Shown: piece after piece, positions 47,237 through 59,425 of the stretch | Position numbering within the stretch: the stretch's first letter is position 1 | Layout: the number at the start of each line of letters is the position of its first letter | DNA from: Bondarzewia mesenterica | Taxonomy: Eukaryota; Basidiomycota; Agaricomycetes; Russulales; Bondarzewiaceae | DNA: 64,000 nt | Assembly: GCA_004802705.1 (NCBI GenBank) | Contig: SGPL01000077.1 | Coordinates: 21,751-85,750, forward strand | Direction of reading: 5' to 3' | Notes under the pieces: generated by a model | Told to the model about the DNA's origin: nothing | Database searches by the model: none | Seen by the model: only the letters and a program-made list of their open reading frames with translations | Translations under genes and position numbers: made by a program

Positions 47237-48454
47237 ATCTGGCCTTAACATGTGATCGTGATAGAAGGTCTTTGGGCTGGATTATTTGCATTGGTATCTC
47301 GTAGGTACTTGTGCCCGCCTTACTTTCCTCATCTACTGTTTTTGGTTTTGAGTGTCAAATAGGTTTGTCCTCGTTGATTCGGTTTGATTGTACGGATTTT
47401 GAATGCATAACGTATTGCGTTGAAACCTGTTATACGCAGATGTCTGTACAGCCTCGAATGCGAAAGTCCGGCACGCTGAAGCTTCCTGCTGAATTCAGGC
47501 CATTTTAGAACAGCAGGGGCTTGTGGAGAGAGCAAGGTCATTATTTTGCTCGACATGGAGCGCTGCGATGGCGGGTTGCGGCAGTGTTACGCTGAGTCCT
47601 GGCGGCTGGCTCGATCGAGATTTATTGTCAACTTGAGTTCCAACCTTTTCAACGCTCAGATCTTCCAATCGAGTAGGAAAAAAACATAGTGGATGATGAA
47701 ATTCTATTCTGTAACACGAATCTAGAATGGAAAGGGGGGGGTAACACCCCTCCTCCAGACAAACGGTCTGAAGTTGAAACAACACGACAACGCCACAGAG
47801 GGCCACGGCAGTGGCTGAAACAGGCTGTGGCCAAGTGGCTCGTCACGTTCCTGAGAGTCGCTAGGCCTGATCCTCCGTCGTTGTCACCTCGTCGAGGCAA
47901 CATGCAAGAACCTCCAAGAACTTCCTCGCGTTGTACTTTTTTTTTATCTTTCTTCCAAGTCAAGAAGTCTATCCTCTTACCTGGTAAGTGCTTTCGTCGT
48001 TGTTCTGTCGCGTGCGGACTAATCTATTTTGATTCTGTACTTCCTGCTGATTTCGCTTTGTCCTCTTCGGATCCCGTTGGGCTTCCAAAGTTCAGCATAC
48101 AATTTATTGCGTCCCAATCGTATGTTCTGTGAAGCGTGCAGAGGTACGCAGGTCTCTGCATCGAGAACAAATGTCCTGGCATTGCTTTGGCCTCATATCT
48201 GACAACAAGGGCAGTCTGCATTTCCATTTCCACCTCAGTAACAAGGGCCACATTCAATCACCTCCCATCTGCTCTTGCTGCTGGCTTCCAATGCACGGGG
48301 AGGCAGTCCAACTCTCATTGGCCCTAACTTCTGTAATCCTTTAAATTCAAAGTGCCGCAGCGGCACTTTTTGAGCTGAGGCTACTTTAGCAGCAGCTTTG
48401 GAGCTTTGATCCGGTGCGTGCTTTGCTATTCTTCGCTTGAGTGTCTCATCTGAG
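47237..48454. other. Intergenic stretch, nothing recognised
   Basis: Long overlapping frames on opposite strands around 47495-48132 have no family motifs and are probably chance. A G7 run lies near 47735. Confidence 0.45.
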
Positions 48455-48462
48455 TATATAAG
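48455..48462 (+). promoter_or_regulatory. TATA-like box upstream of the zinc-ribbon-like gene
   Basis: TATATAAG lies about 91 bp before the ATG at 48553. It sits in the same position as the TATA box of the dioxygenase gene. Confidence 0.5.
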
Positions 48463-48552
48463 CAGTTGTCTTCCCATCTCCGTACTTCCCTAATTCGAAC
48501 ACCCACGTATATTTTTTTCGACAGAATCATTATCCGACAGCTTCATTCAACC

Positions 48553-49594
48553 ATGTTACGATCTTCCGCAAATGCGCGTCTCCTGGCACATAGCAACGCT
48601 TCAAGTCGATCTTCTACTGAAAGGGCGAATGCCTCATTCAGCTCTCAACATGCGAGTGACGGAATGGAGTCATCGAACAAGGATATAGACAGTACGTCTC
48701 CGGCGAATACAGCGACATACGGCCCCAGTGTAGGTTTCATCCCTTCGATACTTGATTTTCAACTCTGACTTGTAACCGTTTGTTAGTCGGAGCACAGATG
48801 TCAAGGGCATGAAGAGGATGGGATCAAGCACACCCAAGCAGGTACACTTGTCGCTATGCTCCCAATGGATGAGCGCCTTCGATTCGTTCCCGCATGGGCG
48901 TGCCCCGGTGTAGCGAGTTGCAGGTTCTGGTGAGTCGGATGCAGGTGTTCCTCGATTATCTACAGCAACTGACGACTGTATATATCTCTATAGTTCTCCT
49001 AGCAGATTTGCAGTCCAGCGACACATGCTCATGTGCCCTTTCTGTCCCAAAATGCAGAGAAGGCGCGAACTTCTCTTAAGGGAAGCCATGCATCACGTCC
49101 AGCCCAACAGGAATCCCGCGATCGTCCTTCCTTCCAGTGCTCACCCCGAGCAAACTCCAGCTCTCGCACAGTCTACGTCCACAATTACGCCCATGCCCCC
49201 TGCGCCTCCGAACGTCCTCTCAGGCCCGCTCACGGTCGCGAAGATCCAGTACTACCAAGACACGTTCCCCATCTTTTTTCAATCCACAGGCCGCCAGATG
49301 AGCGAGGAGCGCATCCGGGAATTTCAAACCTTGCTTCCATCGCTTTTGCAACGCCGATACGCCGTCGGCCAGCGTCGCGAAAACCTTGCTGCCCTGAGGG
49401 GTCCCCAAGCCATAGGCCGCCCTGTCATCCTGCGCGCAAACGCATACCGCACCACTTCCGGGCCCATTATGGCACACGCTGCGTCACGCGTCCCTCCTTC
49501 TCGTGCCCCCGCTCATGCCCGAGTCGCCGTGTGCAGGGCGCACAAGGTGCTCATCGAGGAGAAATGGCGGTTCACCGCGACTTTCCAGAAGTGA
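48553..49594 (+). CDS. Hypothetical protein with a zinc-ribbon-like cysteine cluster
   Basis: Three exons (48553-48729, 48787-48929, 49003-49594) join in frame to about 303 residues. The first is Ser/Ala/Asn-rich and probably disordered (MLRSSANARLLAHSNASSRS). The second reads GTLVAMLPMDERLRFVPAWA and continues over the junction into CPGVASCRFCRFAVQRHMLM then CPFCPK. This gives CxxxxxCxxC and CxxC pairs that could bind zinc. The rest contains a Pro-rich linker (ITPMPPAPPNVLSGP) and a helical part TVAKIQYYQDTFPIFFQSTG with RQMSEERIREFQTLLPSLLQ. The tail is Arg/His-rich. The CxxC pair appears only after splicing, which supports the exon model. I recognise no family; a regulatory role would be speculation. 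Confidence 0.62.
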
Positions 49595-50414
49595 TGAGGC
49601 AGACGAAGATCATCATCAGGACGTGTTGCCTTTTTTTTGACTTGTCGTCGTCGTTTTGATGATGGGATCAGAAACTCGGCACGCGACAGGCAAGGACAGG
49701 TGGTGGCGGGCGAGTGCCTGCGATGATGTGTCCATCTGCTTTTATCAGTTACTTGCTTGCTTCCCTATGCCATATGGAAATTATGAATATATGCCCTATT
49801 ATGCTGAGATGCTGACTCCTTTGGGAGCACGCCTCGTTCTCTTCGAGTAATTATACAAAGGTAAATGAACCAATTTTGATCCTTTGTCCTTTGACATCAA
49901 GTATCTCGTGTGCTGGCCTCAACATGCCGTCCTGGCCTCTGGTGGGAAGGTGGGGTTTGCCTCACTTCAATCACCCAAGTGTGCACTCCTGTTGACAAGG
50001 ACGGGCGTAAGTGAGCTACGAATCTGAGTGGTATACATATGCACGCCCAGACGAGTTGCAACCGTCAGGAAACCAACATTTTCATACCAACCACCTCTGG
50101 AAGAAGTTGACAGAGTACGGCTTGCGAGAGCGCGGTCACGATAACAGCGATAGTTCAACGTTCAATGTCAGTAGTCGTCCAGGGATAGAGAATAGTAGAG
50201 AGTATAGTCGTCTACAAGGGCATTCGGCTGAAGAGGGAAGACGCTCTCACGCTCCGGTTGATCTGCGTTCATTGGCTGACTTCGTCTCTACATCGCTTTG
50301 TCATTACTAACAATCACTGTCCAAGGAGGTGCGCAAATGGACGGTGACCCTTTTATTGGTTAATAAAAGTACAGTATGCTAAATCGCACGATAGACGTGC
50401 TGTAGGAGATCAAA
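49595..50414. other. Intergenic stretch, nothing recognised
   Basis: Short frames only. The last part, before 50415, should contain the 5' region of the Rtp1-like gene. Confidence 0.45.
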
Positions 50415-53400
50415 ATGCCTCGGAGCACTGAACTGACTCGCATTCTCGAAGCAGGGGCTTTACTTGTTCACTCCGAACGCTCTGCTCCTACTCCTGATCT
50501 CGCTCCTGCTCCTGACCTCAAGGCCGTACTCAACTCCAGACTTCTCGATACCGCTCTCGTCTCGGGCTGTTGGAGGAAGATTCGGGCTCTCCCAAATCTC
50601 TCAGGGATGTACAGCTCACGACAGCACAGGAAGCTCTCTCTGTTGTTTGTCGCGTGCAACAGATCCTAGACGACGACCGACCAGACATTCCCTCGTCAAC
50701 TTCTTGTGGACACAAAGAAGACTCTCCGGGTGAGGTCTCAGTGGTAGGCACGCGGGACATCGCAGAACTGCGCACGCTGCTTTCCATTGTATTCAAATGG
50801 GGCACCGAGCTTCTCCTTGAGGCGATTCAAGCTGCATGGCCGACAAAGCCTCACCAGCCTACGCAAATGGGTCCCAGAATTGTCATACTAACCGACACTT
50901 CGGAGGACTACAGCCGGCTATCGTCCATGACGAACCAGCTTCTGGGCCTCTTGTTCCCTCGTGGTGTGCATGGTCCTCTACCGCAGACCTTAATTACTTC
51001 TGTGCTTTTGGGAAGACATGTTACAGATCTTTTGAAGCCAGGTATTACGCTTGGATGGGTGCCTAAGTCTCTTGCGTCAGAGGCGATGCCGGTTGTTGAC
51101 GAACTCAGACCGCTGGTAATGCGGTTGTTGTCAATGTAGGCACAATATTTCTTACCACAGATATTTTCCGGCGTCGTTTCCCTCATATACTGATGAAACC
51201 ATGTCAGACTTCCACCTTCTCAGACTATCGCCTCCCTAGGTACTATCTTATCGAGCCCTTCTTCACTTGCTCCACACGTCCAGAAGTCTTGTGCATCGCT
51301 TCTCAGCAGGCAACTCCTCCGACCAGAAGGCGTTCGAGGCCTGTGCGCGGCGGTATTTGGTGAAGGTGAGGTCGCAGAAGAAAACCCACCTTTAGAAAAA
51401 CTCGAACAAGTCGCACGTGTTTTGAGCGCCATCCCTTCCACGGTCAACCGAGAGGTTTGTGTGGCGTTCAAGGTCTCGTCAGTTTCAATTTAACTCTCAC
51501 CTTCAGGAATACTACAGGTTGATCGTTCCTCGCGTCGTCGCCATGATGTCCTCCAAGCCTGATATTCCTCCGGCGTACAGACGTGCGGCAGCTTTCTCCA
51601 TTTCACGGATGCTTGCCGCAGAGAGAAGTTCTCCTAATCATATCACTGTCTCGAGCGTTCTACTTCCTATTCTCCATGACCCTTTTTTCCGAATCTCCTC
51701 TGATCCTCCTCCTGAGTCACAGCCGCCGGCATCAGCATGTTTGGTTCTGACACCTCGAACCGCTTTGTATGTATTGCAAACATTCATAACGAATACCGAC
51801 CCATCGCCCACGGTGATCTCCACTGTCATCTCTCCGATCGTTCCGGCGTTGTATTCGCTCCTGAGTATCCTGGAACAGACGAAAACAGCAGATCCGGCTC
51901 TAAAAGAAGTTGTACGTGGACTGCTGACCACATGGGGCAGAATAGTTGAGGCGCAAGAGGTTGTCGCAATTCTGTCGGCGTGTATAGAAGATAAAGGGGG
52001 GGACTGGACGGTTGACGTTGCAGGCGAGCTGAAGAGGGTTGAGAGGTGAGTCTTCGCTATAGGTTGGTGGGTTGATCGGTATCATTCTCAATCATTTGCA
52101 GAAAGGATCGAATTCCGTCTCTTTCGCTCTTCACACCAGAAGATCTGAAACGTGCGGAGGAGAGTGGGGACCTCAATGCAAACGCGAATATTTTGAATTT
52201 GCGCCCGGACCCCAATCATTTCGTGCGATTTGTCAAGTCTCTAGACCGCGCCGACGTTTTCGTCCGAACTATTTGTTCACCTTCTGGAGGGGTACCGTGA
52301 AATCAAGGCAGAGCAAGATGGCGATCCAATGCGGTAAATTTACTTGATCTTATTCCTTTCGTTGCGTCAAACGTGGGAAGCTCTGACGGTCGTCATATTC
52401 AGGACGCTCTTGTACCTACAGCTGATCATCCAAATGCAATCACAGTTGTCTTCGGAAGGATCTGCCTCTGGAAATATCTTCAGTAAACCCGAACACATCC
52501 TGTCGTTCGTCAAACATGCCCTCGAAGCAGGTGCGGCTGCTCCAACTCACATAGACAAACCGGTTCCTGGAGAAAAGAAGAAAGGCCTTACGATGGAGGA
52601 CCTTCGCATCGTTGATGATGACGAGACAGACGTTAATGATGGCCAAGATAGCGACGATGAGACACCCGAGATGCAAGGAGCGCCTCATGATGAGGAGATG
52701 ATTGTCACTGCAATTAATCTTCTACTGTCCATCCTCGAAGGTAAGTTGCCCGATTTTCTATATGCAGTTTCCTGGCTTTGACTCCCCTTTTCATTCACAG
52801 CTAATCCTGATCTTTCCGCGAGCACCTCGCCTATAATATCGGACATCGTCGTTCACGTTGATGAACTCACTAAACACCCGTCTGACACTCTTCGTCGACT
52901 CGCACGTGAAGCGCGCATGGTTCTCACTGTCAGGCTCGCGTCTTCTTCCAATGCATCAGCTTCGAAACAGCGACAGAGGGAAGGCTCGGAGCAAAATGTT
53001 CAAGAAATATACCAAAAGGCCCTCAAACTCTTACAAGATCCTATTCTCCCTGTTCGTGCCCATGGGCTGCTTCTTCTGCGCCAAATTGTCGCACCTCCAC
53101 CATCGCTAACGGACCGTGGACCGTCGTCCGAAGTCCTTCCACTCGTGCCCGCCATCCTGGATATATTCCTTCAATCTGTCCAAGACGACGACTCTTATGT
53201 CTTTCTCAATGCTGTACAAGGATTATCCGCGCTTGTGGGTGGTTTTGGTACTGAGGTCCTCCGTTCTCTCGTTCGGGTGTACACGGAAGGATTGCAAGGG
53301 GTAGGTGCCAGTGCAATTATGCTCACCAATGTGGAATTAGACACCCGTGTGCGCGTTGGAGAGGCTCTGGGACAAGTGATCAGGAAGTGTGGTGATACCT

Positions 53401-54061
53401 TGCCAATCTACGGTTGGTTTTGGCTCTTAATTTGAATGAATGATCGCTCACTGATATTGCACTACAAGCTGATATATTGGTACCTCCTCTGTTCGCGGTC
53501 ACACGAGCATCGCACCTACCCACTGCGCTCCGCACCTCCGCCCTCTCCCTTTTGGCTCAGTGTGCTGAGACGTGCGATCTCGCGCTGGTGCCATATGCTG
53601 CAGATTTGACAGAGGCATTGTTGGACCTGCTACAAATTGAGAGCGTGCTTTCCCAGCCGAAGCTGCCCAAAACAGATGCCACTTCTACTCAATCGAATGG
53701 TGGCAATGGAGCGGGACAAGCAGAACGAGAATTACGGGAATCGGTAGCAGCACCTCATTCTGAGAAATCGGCCAACCGTCCTCCCAGCATGGATACTCAT
53801 CCTACCTCACGCAATTCAAAGTTTCCGCCTTTGCGCCGTGCAGCACTGCACTTCCTCGCTCTACTGGTTCGAGCTTACACGGTTCGCGCCTACAATGACG
53901 GGGAGATGGGTCTCGGCGCAGCATTGGACTTCCCAGTGGGCCGCGCTAAGAGAACTTTGGGTTATGTAGCCGTCACGGATGCTGACGATGTCGTGCGAGT
54001 TATGGCAAGGGAGGTAGGAGAAGCTGTGGGTGGTTTGGAGAGAGCTATTGTTGGGCTCTAA
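50415..54061 (+). CDS. RTP1: Rtp1/TANGO6-type protein (RNA polymerase II assembly/import factor)
   Basis: Rtp1 is a large helical-repeat protein that helps RNA polymerase II assembly and nuclear import; the animal counterpart is TANGO6. The start MPRSTELTRILEAGALLVHS is followed by SPKSLRDVQLTTAQEALSVV and an intron (about 51138-51209). Then come YYRLIVPRVVAMMSSKPDIP, EAGAAAPTHIDKPVPGEKKK and MIVTAINLLLSILE. The conserved C-terminal domain covers LQDPILPVRAHGLLLLRQIV and DDDSYVFLNAVQGLSALVGG. The last block is RRAALHFLALLVRAYTVRAY then GYVAVTDADDVVRVMAREVG, stop at 54061. Two single-base frame changes are needed, at a GGG near 50565 and a TTT near 52272. As the rest is well conserved, these look like sequence errors, although real lesions are not excluded. 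Confidence 0.83.
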
Positions 54062-56544
54062 TGGTCGCCCGATAAGACGTCTTGGGAAAATGCATGAAGT
54101 ACTTACTTGAACGACAGGCAAAGAATATGTTTGCATATTTTTGTCAAAAATTGACGATGTTGTTGCGTGGTAATAGTCAAAAAGAACTAATTGCATCGCG
54201 AGTGCATATCTCCAAATCGAGGTCAATCCTGGTTGAAGACAGCGTTCAAACGGTCAGACATGCCATCTGGAAATTGTGCGCAGTACTGGCGCAGATGTGC
54301 TTGCAGAATGGCGGAGTCGAAAAGTTGAGCCATATTGGGCCTTAACTATGAGATTTCACGTGGCAAACTTAGCGAATCACCCAGGTGACTTGGGTCTCAG
54401 TGGGTGTCTTGAATACAGCATGTGGAAGTAATCAAGGCCACACTCTGAGATCCTGAATAATTGCGTGGCCAAGTGCTTCGAAGTGCAATGACTTTCGACT
54501 ATCTATCAAAATCGCCAATTTCTCCTGAAAAAATGACTCTAGGCCGCGATGCGGCGTCGCAGAAAACTCATCTTTGACTCTTGAGAATCTCGAAATGAAA
54601 CTTCCCTGCCTATCTCTCTAGCCTGTTAGATTCTATCCAAGCCCCTCCCGAACGCAGGTCTTGTTTGAGACTAACCAGCCTGTCCGATGTCGACCAAGCA
54701 TCAATGTCTAGTAGGCTTATGTTAGCGTCTTAGGTCTTACGGCACCCCGCACAAGGCTCGCAGATTTTGTAGGCAACTCAGCGTCACGCTGCACGATCGT
54801 TCAAACAATCGAATTCGAACGCATACGCGCCTACCATCTAGGGGGCCTTCGAAAACCTTTTCGCAATTAGTGCGGAGAACGGGTGGGTGCAGTACTCTAA
54901 TGCCGCATCTGTACTCTTCGGAGTCTTTTAGCCTTCTCGAATTTCTGTTTGCTGGGGCTCACCGTATCAGGACGTATCTGTTTTCAACACATCACGATTG
55001 GTAGGTTGAGGACTACTACTTACGTCCATCAATCGTGGGCATCAGCGCTCAACGCCAGATACGGAGAGTGGTATCACAGCTAGGGTTTCGAACTCCCCTT
55101 CCGCGCGCGGCAACATGGGTTACATGAGTACAAGAGGCTCCGGTGATATCAGTCCATTCAAATCCGATCCGATCCAGCTCCATTCATGTGAGTCGCGATA
55201 TCATCTATCATCAATTTGAAAAGCTTCCGATCCATTAGATGCGTCTCAAGGCAATCTCATTGATTTTGCGAGCGAAGATTTAATTTGACTATACTTTGTT
55301 GAGGCAGGAGGCAATAGCTGTCCGCACCGGAGCGCTTTCAAAGGGAAAACAATGAAGATATTCTAGACGTTTTCCAACCCTGAACGAAACCAATGACCGG
55401 ATCCCTCGAGAGCCCCCTGCCGGGATGATCTTCTTCCGCTCAAAGCGTCGTCTATCATATCTGTGGAGCGTGGGGCGGGTACCTCAGTGATACAATAGGT
55501 AATACTCCTCTTTTCTTAGAATCCAGAAATCAACTCGGGGGTACGCGAAGAATCAGCGGCAGCTCCGGGGTCGCCTCGTTCATTGTTGGGTATTGCCTAA
55601 GAGCGTCAGCAATCGTCCGTTAGTACGTATACATGATAGACGCTGATCGCTGCCCCAGACAAGGCCTATTCCAGGCACCCGCGATACGTGTGGACTACAT
55701 GATGGTAGGGGATATTCCAGAGTTGGGAAAAGAGAGCTCATACCGACGATGTGAACATATGTCGCGCGCGATCGTGCTACTTGGCGTCTCTTCCGTTCGC
55801 AGAAGCATGTGTAGGCCCTCTCGAGTCCTGCTCGGAAGCGCCCTAGCGCCATCCTACCCCCAGGCTGCAGTCTCCGCATGCCCACATTTACCCCATCCGG
55901 ACAGCGCCGGCCCACTGAAGGCGTACTTTCCTTCCTCCGTACTCGTTGTAAGCGTATATCATCCTCCCAGATGATAGATGGAGACGAACAGCATGCTTTC
56001 AATGAGACAGAAAGAACGGTCTAAAAGCCGATACGGAGAAATAGGCACACGAAATCGGAGTTGGAGGCGAATGGAAGACGAACCGTCCGTAGTTTACATG
56101 CAATACGAGCGTGAGGTCCTATTCATACTCATCAGAGGCTGCATGGCACGATCATCGGACAAGATCACAAGAGAGTTCCAAGACGTGCGCTCCGCGGCAT
56201 TAGCAGAACTTTGTCCAAACACAGGAACATTCTCTTACCCTCCTCGATCCATCTATTCCACTCTTGGCTCACTGAAACGAGCATATGACACCTGTTCTGT
56301 CTCCCTTTGGTCTCATTTCTCGATTCTCAAGAGCGACGTATATAGATCTGTGTGAACTTTTGAACATGTACTAAGTACAGCACAATCCAGCTTCATACAA
56401 CTACGCCCAATAGAATCTCCGGAAAACATTATCTGGTACAATAGAGGGTATCATAGCACTACAAATCCGAGACGCAATAGAATGCGGCGACAGCAAAAAA
56501 AAAGAGGGGGGACTAACTGATTAATACATCGCGACGACCCACCC
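54062..56544. other. Gene-poor 2.5 kb stretch
   Basis: No intact gene can be built. Frames at 55580-56002 (minus) and 55978-56355 (plus) show no motif. A tRNA-complementary segment at 55069-55097 hints at an old LTR element, and the AT/GC-mixed sequence before it could be a decayed LTR, but no second LTR or gag-pol frame is visible. Confidence 0.5.
55069..55097. other. Possible retrotransposon primer-binding-site relic
   Basis: The plus strand starts TGGTATCACAGC, close to the TGGTATCAGAGC complement of an initiator tRNA 3' end used by many Ty3/Ty1 elements. It continues tagggtttcgaactccc, which on the minus strand looks like a T-arm with TTCGAAA loop. Because CCA is not encoded in eukaryotic tRNA genes, the leading TGG points to copying from a mature tRNA. 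The T-stem pairs poorly, so this is tentative. Confidence 0.3.
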
Positions 56545-59425
56545 TTAGAACCTCTGCGTATCTTGGGAAGAATGTGAGTTTCGAGATTGAGCAAAGAACC
56601 CCAGCTCCGCACCGCCAGTCACCATCTGATTGGTACCAAACTGCGCCTGGCAGCAGCCCTGCATATTAAAATCGGTCGGCGGCCACGGCGACTCGAACAT
56701 TGAGAATGACTGTCCCCCAAGCATGCCAAGGTTGGCATCCGGAAATACGCTGAGGTCGGGTTGGGCGAAAGAGTTGATAGGCCATTCATGGATGGCGCCC
56801 GCGGACCCAGCGATGTCACCGAAGTAGTTTTGAGTATATATCGACATGGGGGGTACTTGGTGAGCCCCTTCACCCACGGTTTGCGGGTGAGAGGCGCGAG
56901 GGTATTCGCTATAGTTTCTCGGGCCGCTCGGGACCAAGTCGAAAGAAGAAGAAGGGACAGTGTACTGTGGTGCGGCTCGCTGCGCGTTAAGACGCTCGCG
57001 CCGTATGGTGACCTTCTCATGAAAGAGATTTTCCAGGATCTGCCCGATATCGCTCGCGCTTTTGAATGATTCGCCGATCTCATTCAGGTACTGGATGGCC
57101 TGCTGCGTCTGCTGCGTGGCCGTATCAAGTTTGTTACTCGCGACGCGTTGGCCCGTCATCGCGTGCACAGCGGCCAGGATGAAGATCGTACCCGCAGCGG
57201 AGACGACTTGGATAAAAGTGATGGGCACGTAGCGAAGAGTGTACTGATCACGCCATGTTTTAGCCAGCTTCATAATCTCGCTCGCGGCTTTGTTGCAATG
57301 CTATTGATTGACCGTGTTCAACATTGTAAACGTTGCGTCAAAGGAAGGAGATCGCACCTGGATGTGGTTAATACCAGGATCAACTCTCTCGTCGGCCTGT
57401 CGATGACGATAGAAGGGCCGATGAAGGAGGATGATTAGCCAATGATGGGTCATGTGCAGCATGAGTTGATGTGGCATGGCTTTTGGGAGTGTTGACGAGG
57501 AGAGGTTGATTTCTGGTTTCAGGTGCGCCAGCCAATTGTTTAGTTTAAGACTAAGGAAAGAGGGCATTTGGTTAGGGGGTGAAAGACAAATAGAACAGAC
57601 AACGTACTCCATGGAACTGATGAGACAGTCATTGACATTCTCGCGAATGCCCAGATGTGAGAAATTGCTCCTGCAACGATAGGAATTTTGAGTTGCAGGC
57701 AATGGAAGCCGAAAACAAATGCGAGACTGACACGACATCCATGATGCGCCTGGCTATTTGGAGAAGATCACAAGTTGCCGCAAAGATGCGCGAAAGGTAA
57801 TTAGGCTGAGTTTTTTGGTCTGTCTCTGGCCAGTCCCACGGCATGTGATCAAGCGGTGTATCAACGAATGGAACCGGAATTTGCTGCGATGCTGACAGCG
57901 AAGACACGCAAAAGTCACGGCCCACATACAACGCCCACGTGGTGTCCTAAATTGTGTCAGATTAACCACGGTTCGGGTTCGGGACCGGGAGTTCATACCT
58001 GACAAAATGTCGTCCAAAATGCCCAGTTTCTATCAAGCATGCTTGTTTCGGAGAGGATATTTGCACGGACCCATGGTGAGCAATCCAAAGATAGCCCCAC
58101 TGCAAATCTCGTCGTCAGTAACCCGGACGCGCTGTCTCTCAAGAATCACTTACTGGCCTGAGACACCCGAGCGCTGATGCCTGTTATGGGGTATATTCAG
58201 TTGAATTTGATGTCCATCAGGGGTGCAAAACCTCGAGGGCAAAGCGCTTACCAAAATACATGTACCCCAAAGTTTGCTCTCCGCGAGATGAATGGAAGTT
58301 GGCAAGGATGGACAATGCGGNAATGGCACTGAGATGCGGCCTCTCACACTCACGGTCGAGCGACTCCTTCGCTTTGACCGCAAACTTATTCCTCATCTCA
58401 GCGTCCTTGATTTCCGGATCGTCCGAAAATGCACTGGCGACCGCGATAAGCGCGTTGTGCAACATGGGGGAGTAATGTGCGGTCCTTGGCGGTGGGTACA
58501 CAGACGGGCGACGCAAGAGCGTTTGCATGTCATGAATAAAGTATTCGGGAATCACGCGCATGCACCATGATGTGAAGAAACGGAACAGCAGGTTGAGAAT
58601 TCTGAATGGTGGCGTTTGAGTTATTGAGATGCAGAGCGTCTGTGTCATGACCTACCTGTCGTGTTCANTGCGCGAAAGGTTCACNTCCTCGGGAAGATAT
58701 CGATTCCACTCGATGTCGGGGCCATCACTATTGTGGATAGAAGCGAATCCATACGACTCGGACGTTCCTTCCTCCGTCTCATCNAGTATGGGAGATGCTC
58801 GCCACCTGAAAATCGACGTTGGACCCCATTGTCGTAGCGTGCCGCCCTCGAGCTGTGACACTTAAGATGAGCAAGAACACGAGCAAAACGTGAATATAGA
58901 AGTATACATGAAGGTGCTGCGTAGGAGCGCAGAGCTGTGCTATGTCAGNATCTTCATCCTCCGTTTTCACGAGCGTCCCATCGGAATCTGGTGAGCTACG
59001 ATCGGGAGAGCCTCGGGATGTTGAGGGTAACAGAGCAGATTGATCAACGATTGATCTATCTGGTTGNCGATACATCTCGAGCTCTCTTTCGAGGATTGCA
59101 ACTCTCTCCTCGAGGCTACGGACATGTTCCTTAGTTATATTCACGTTCTTGACATTTCCGCGACCCCAGACGCACTGTATGGAAGAGAGGGGANNNATGA
59201 TCACTCAGGGCGATGGGNTAGCGTTCCAACGACACGACACACGTACATCACAATTGGATTCTTTGCATTGTCTGCAGGATGGACGCGGATCCACGTCCTC
59301 CCAGTCGCATTTGACTTTCCTGATAANAATGATCAGTGTGANGATGACCGACTTGACGTATNGACCTACCGGCTGCGGCAGCGAACACAAGCCTGTTTCG
59401 CATAGGGACCTCTGATGCCTCGCAT
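56545..59425 (-). CDS. Zn2Cys6 fungal-specific transcription factor
   Basis: The start at 59425 gives MRGIRGPYAKQACVRCRSR. An intron (about 59383-59330) joins it to KVKCDWEDVDPRPSCRQC and KESNCD, and another to CVWGRGN at 59174. The cysteines follow C-x2-C-x6-C-x10-C-x2-C-x6-C, the Gal4-type zinc cluster. A coiled coil follows (HVRSLEERVAILERELEM), then an acidic linker. Exons from 58648 show the fungal-specific middle homology domain: FTSWCMRVIPEYFIHDMQTL, PMLHNALIAVASAFSDDPEI, GYMYFG, then DTTWALYVGRDFC and HHWLIILLHRPFYRHRQAD. The tail is rich in Pro, Gln and Asn and ends SRNSHSSQDTQRF (stop 56545-56547). Target genes are unknown. Several n fall in exons, and middle exon ends are approximate. 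Confidence 0.82.
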
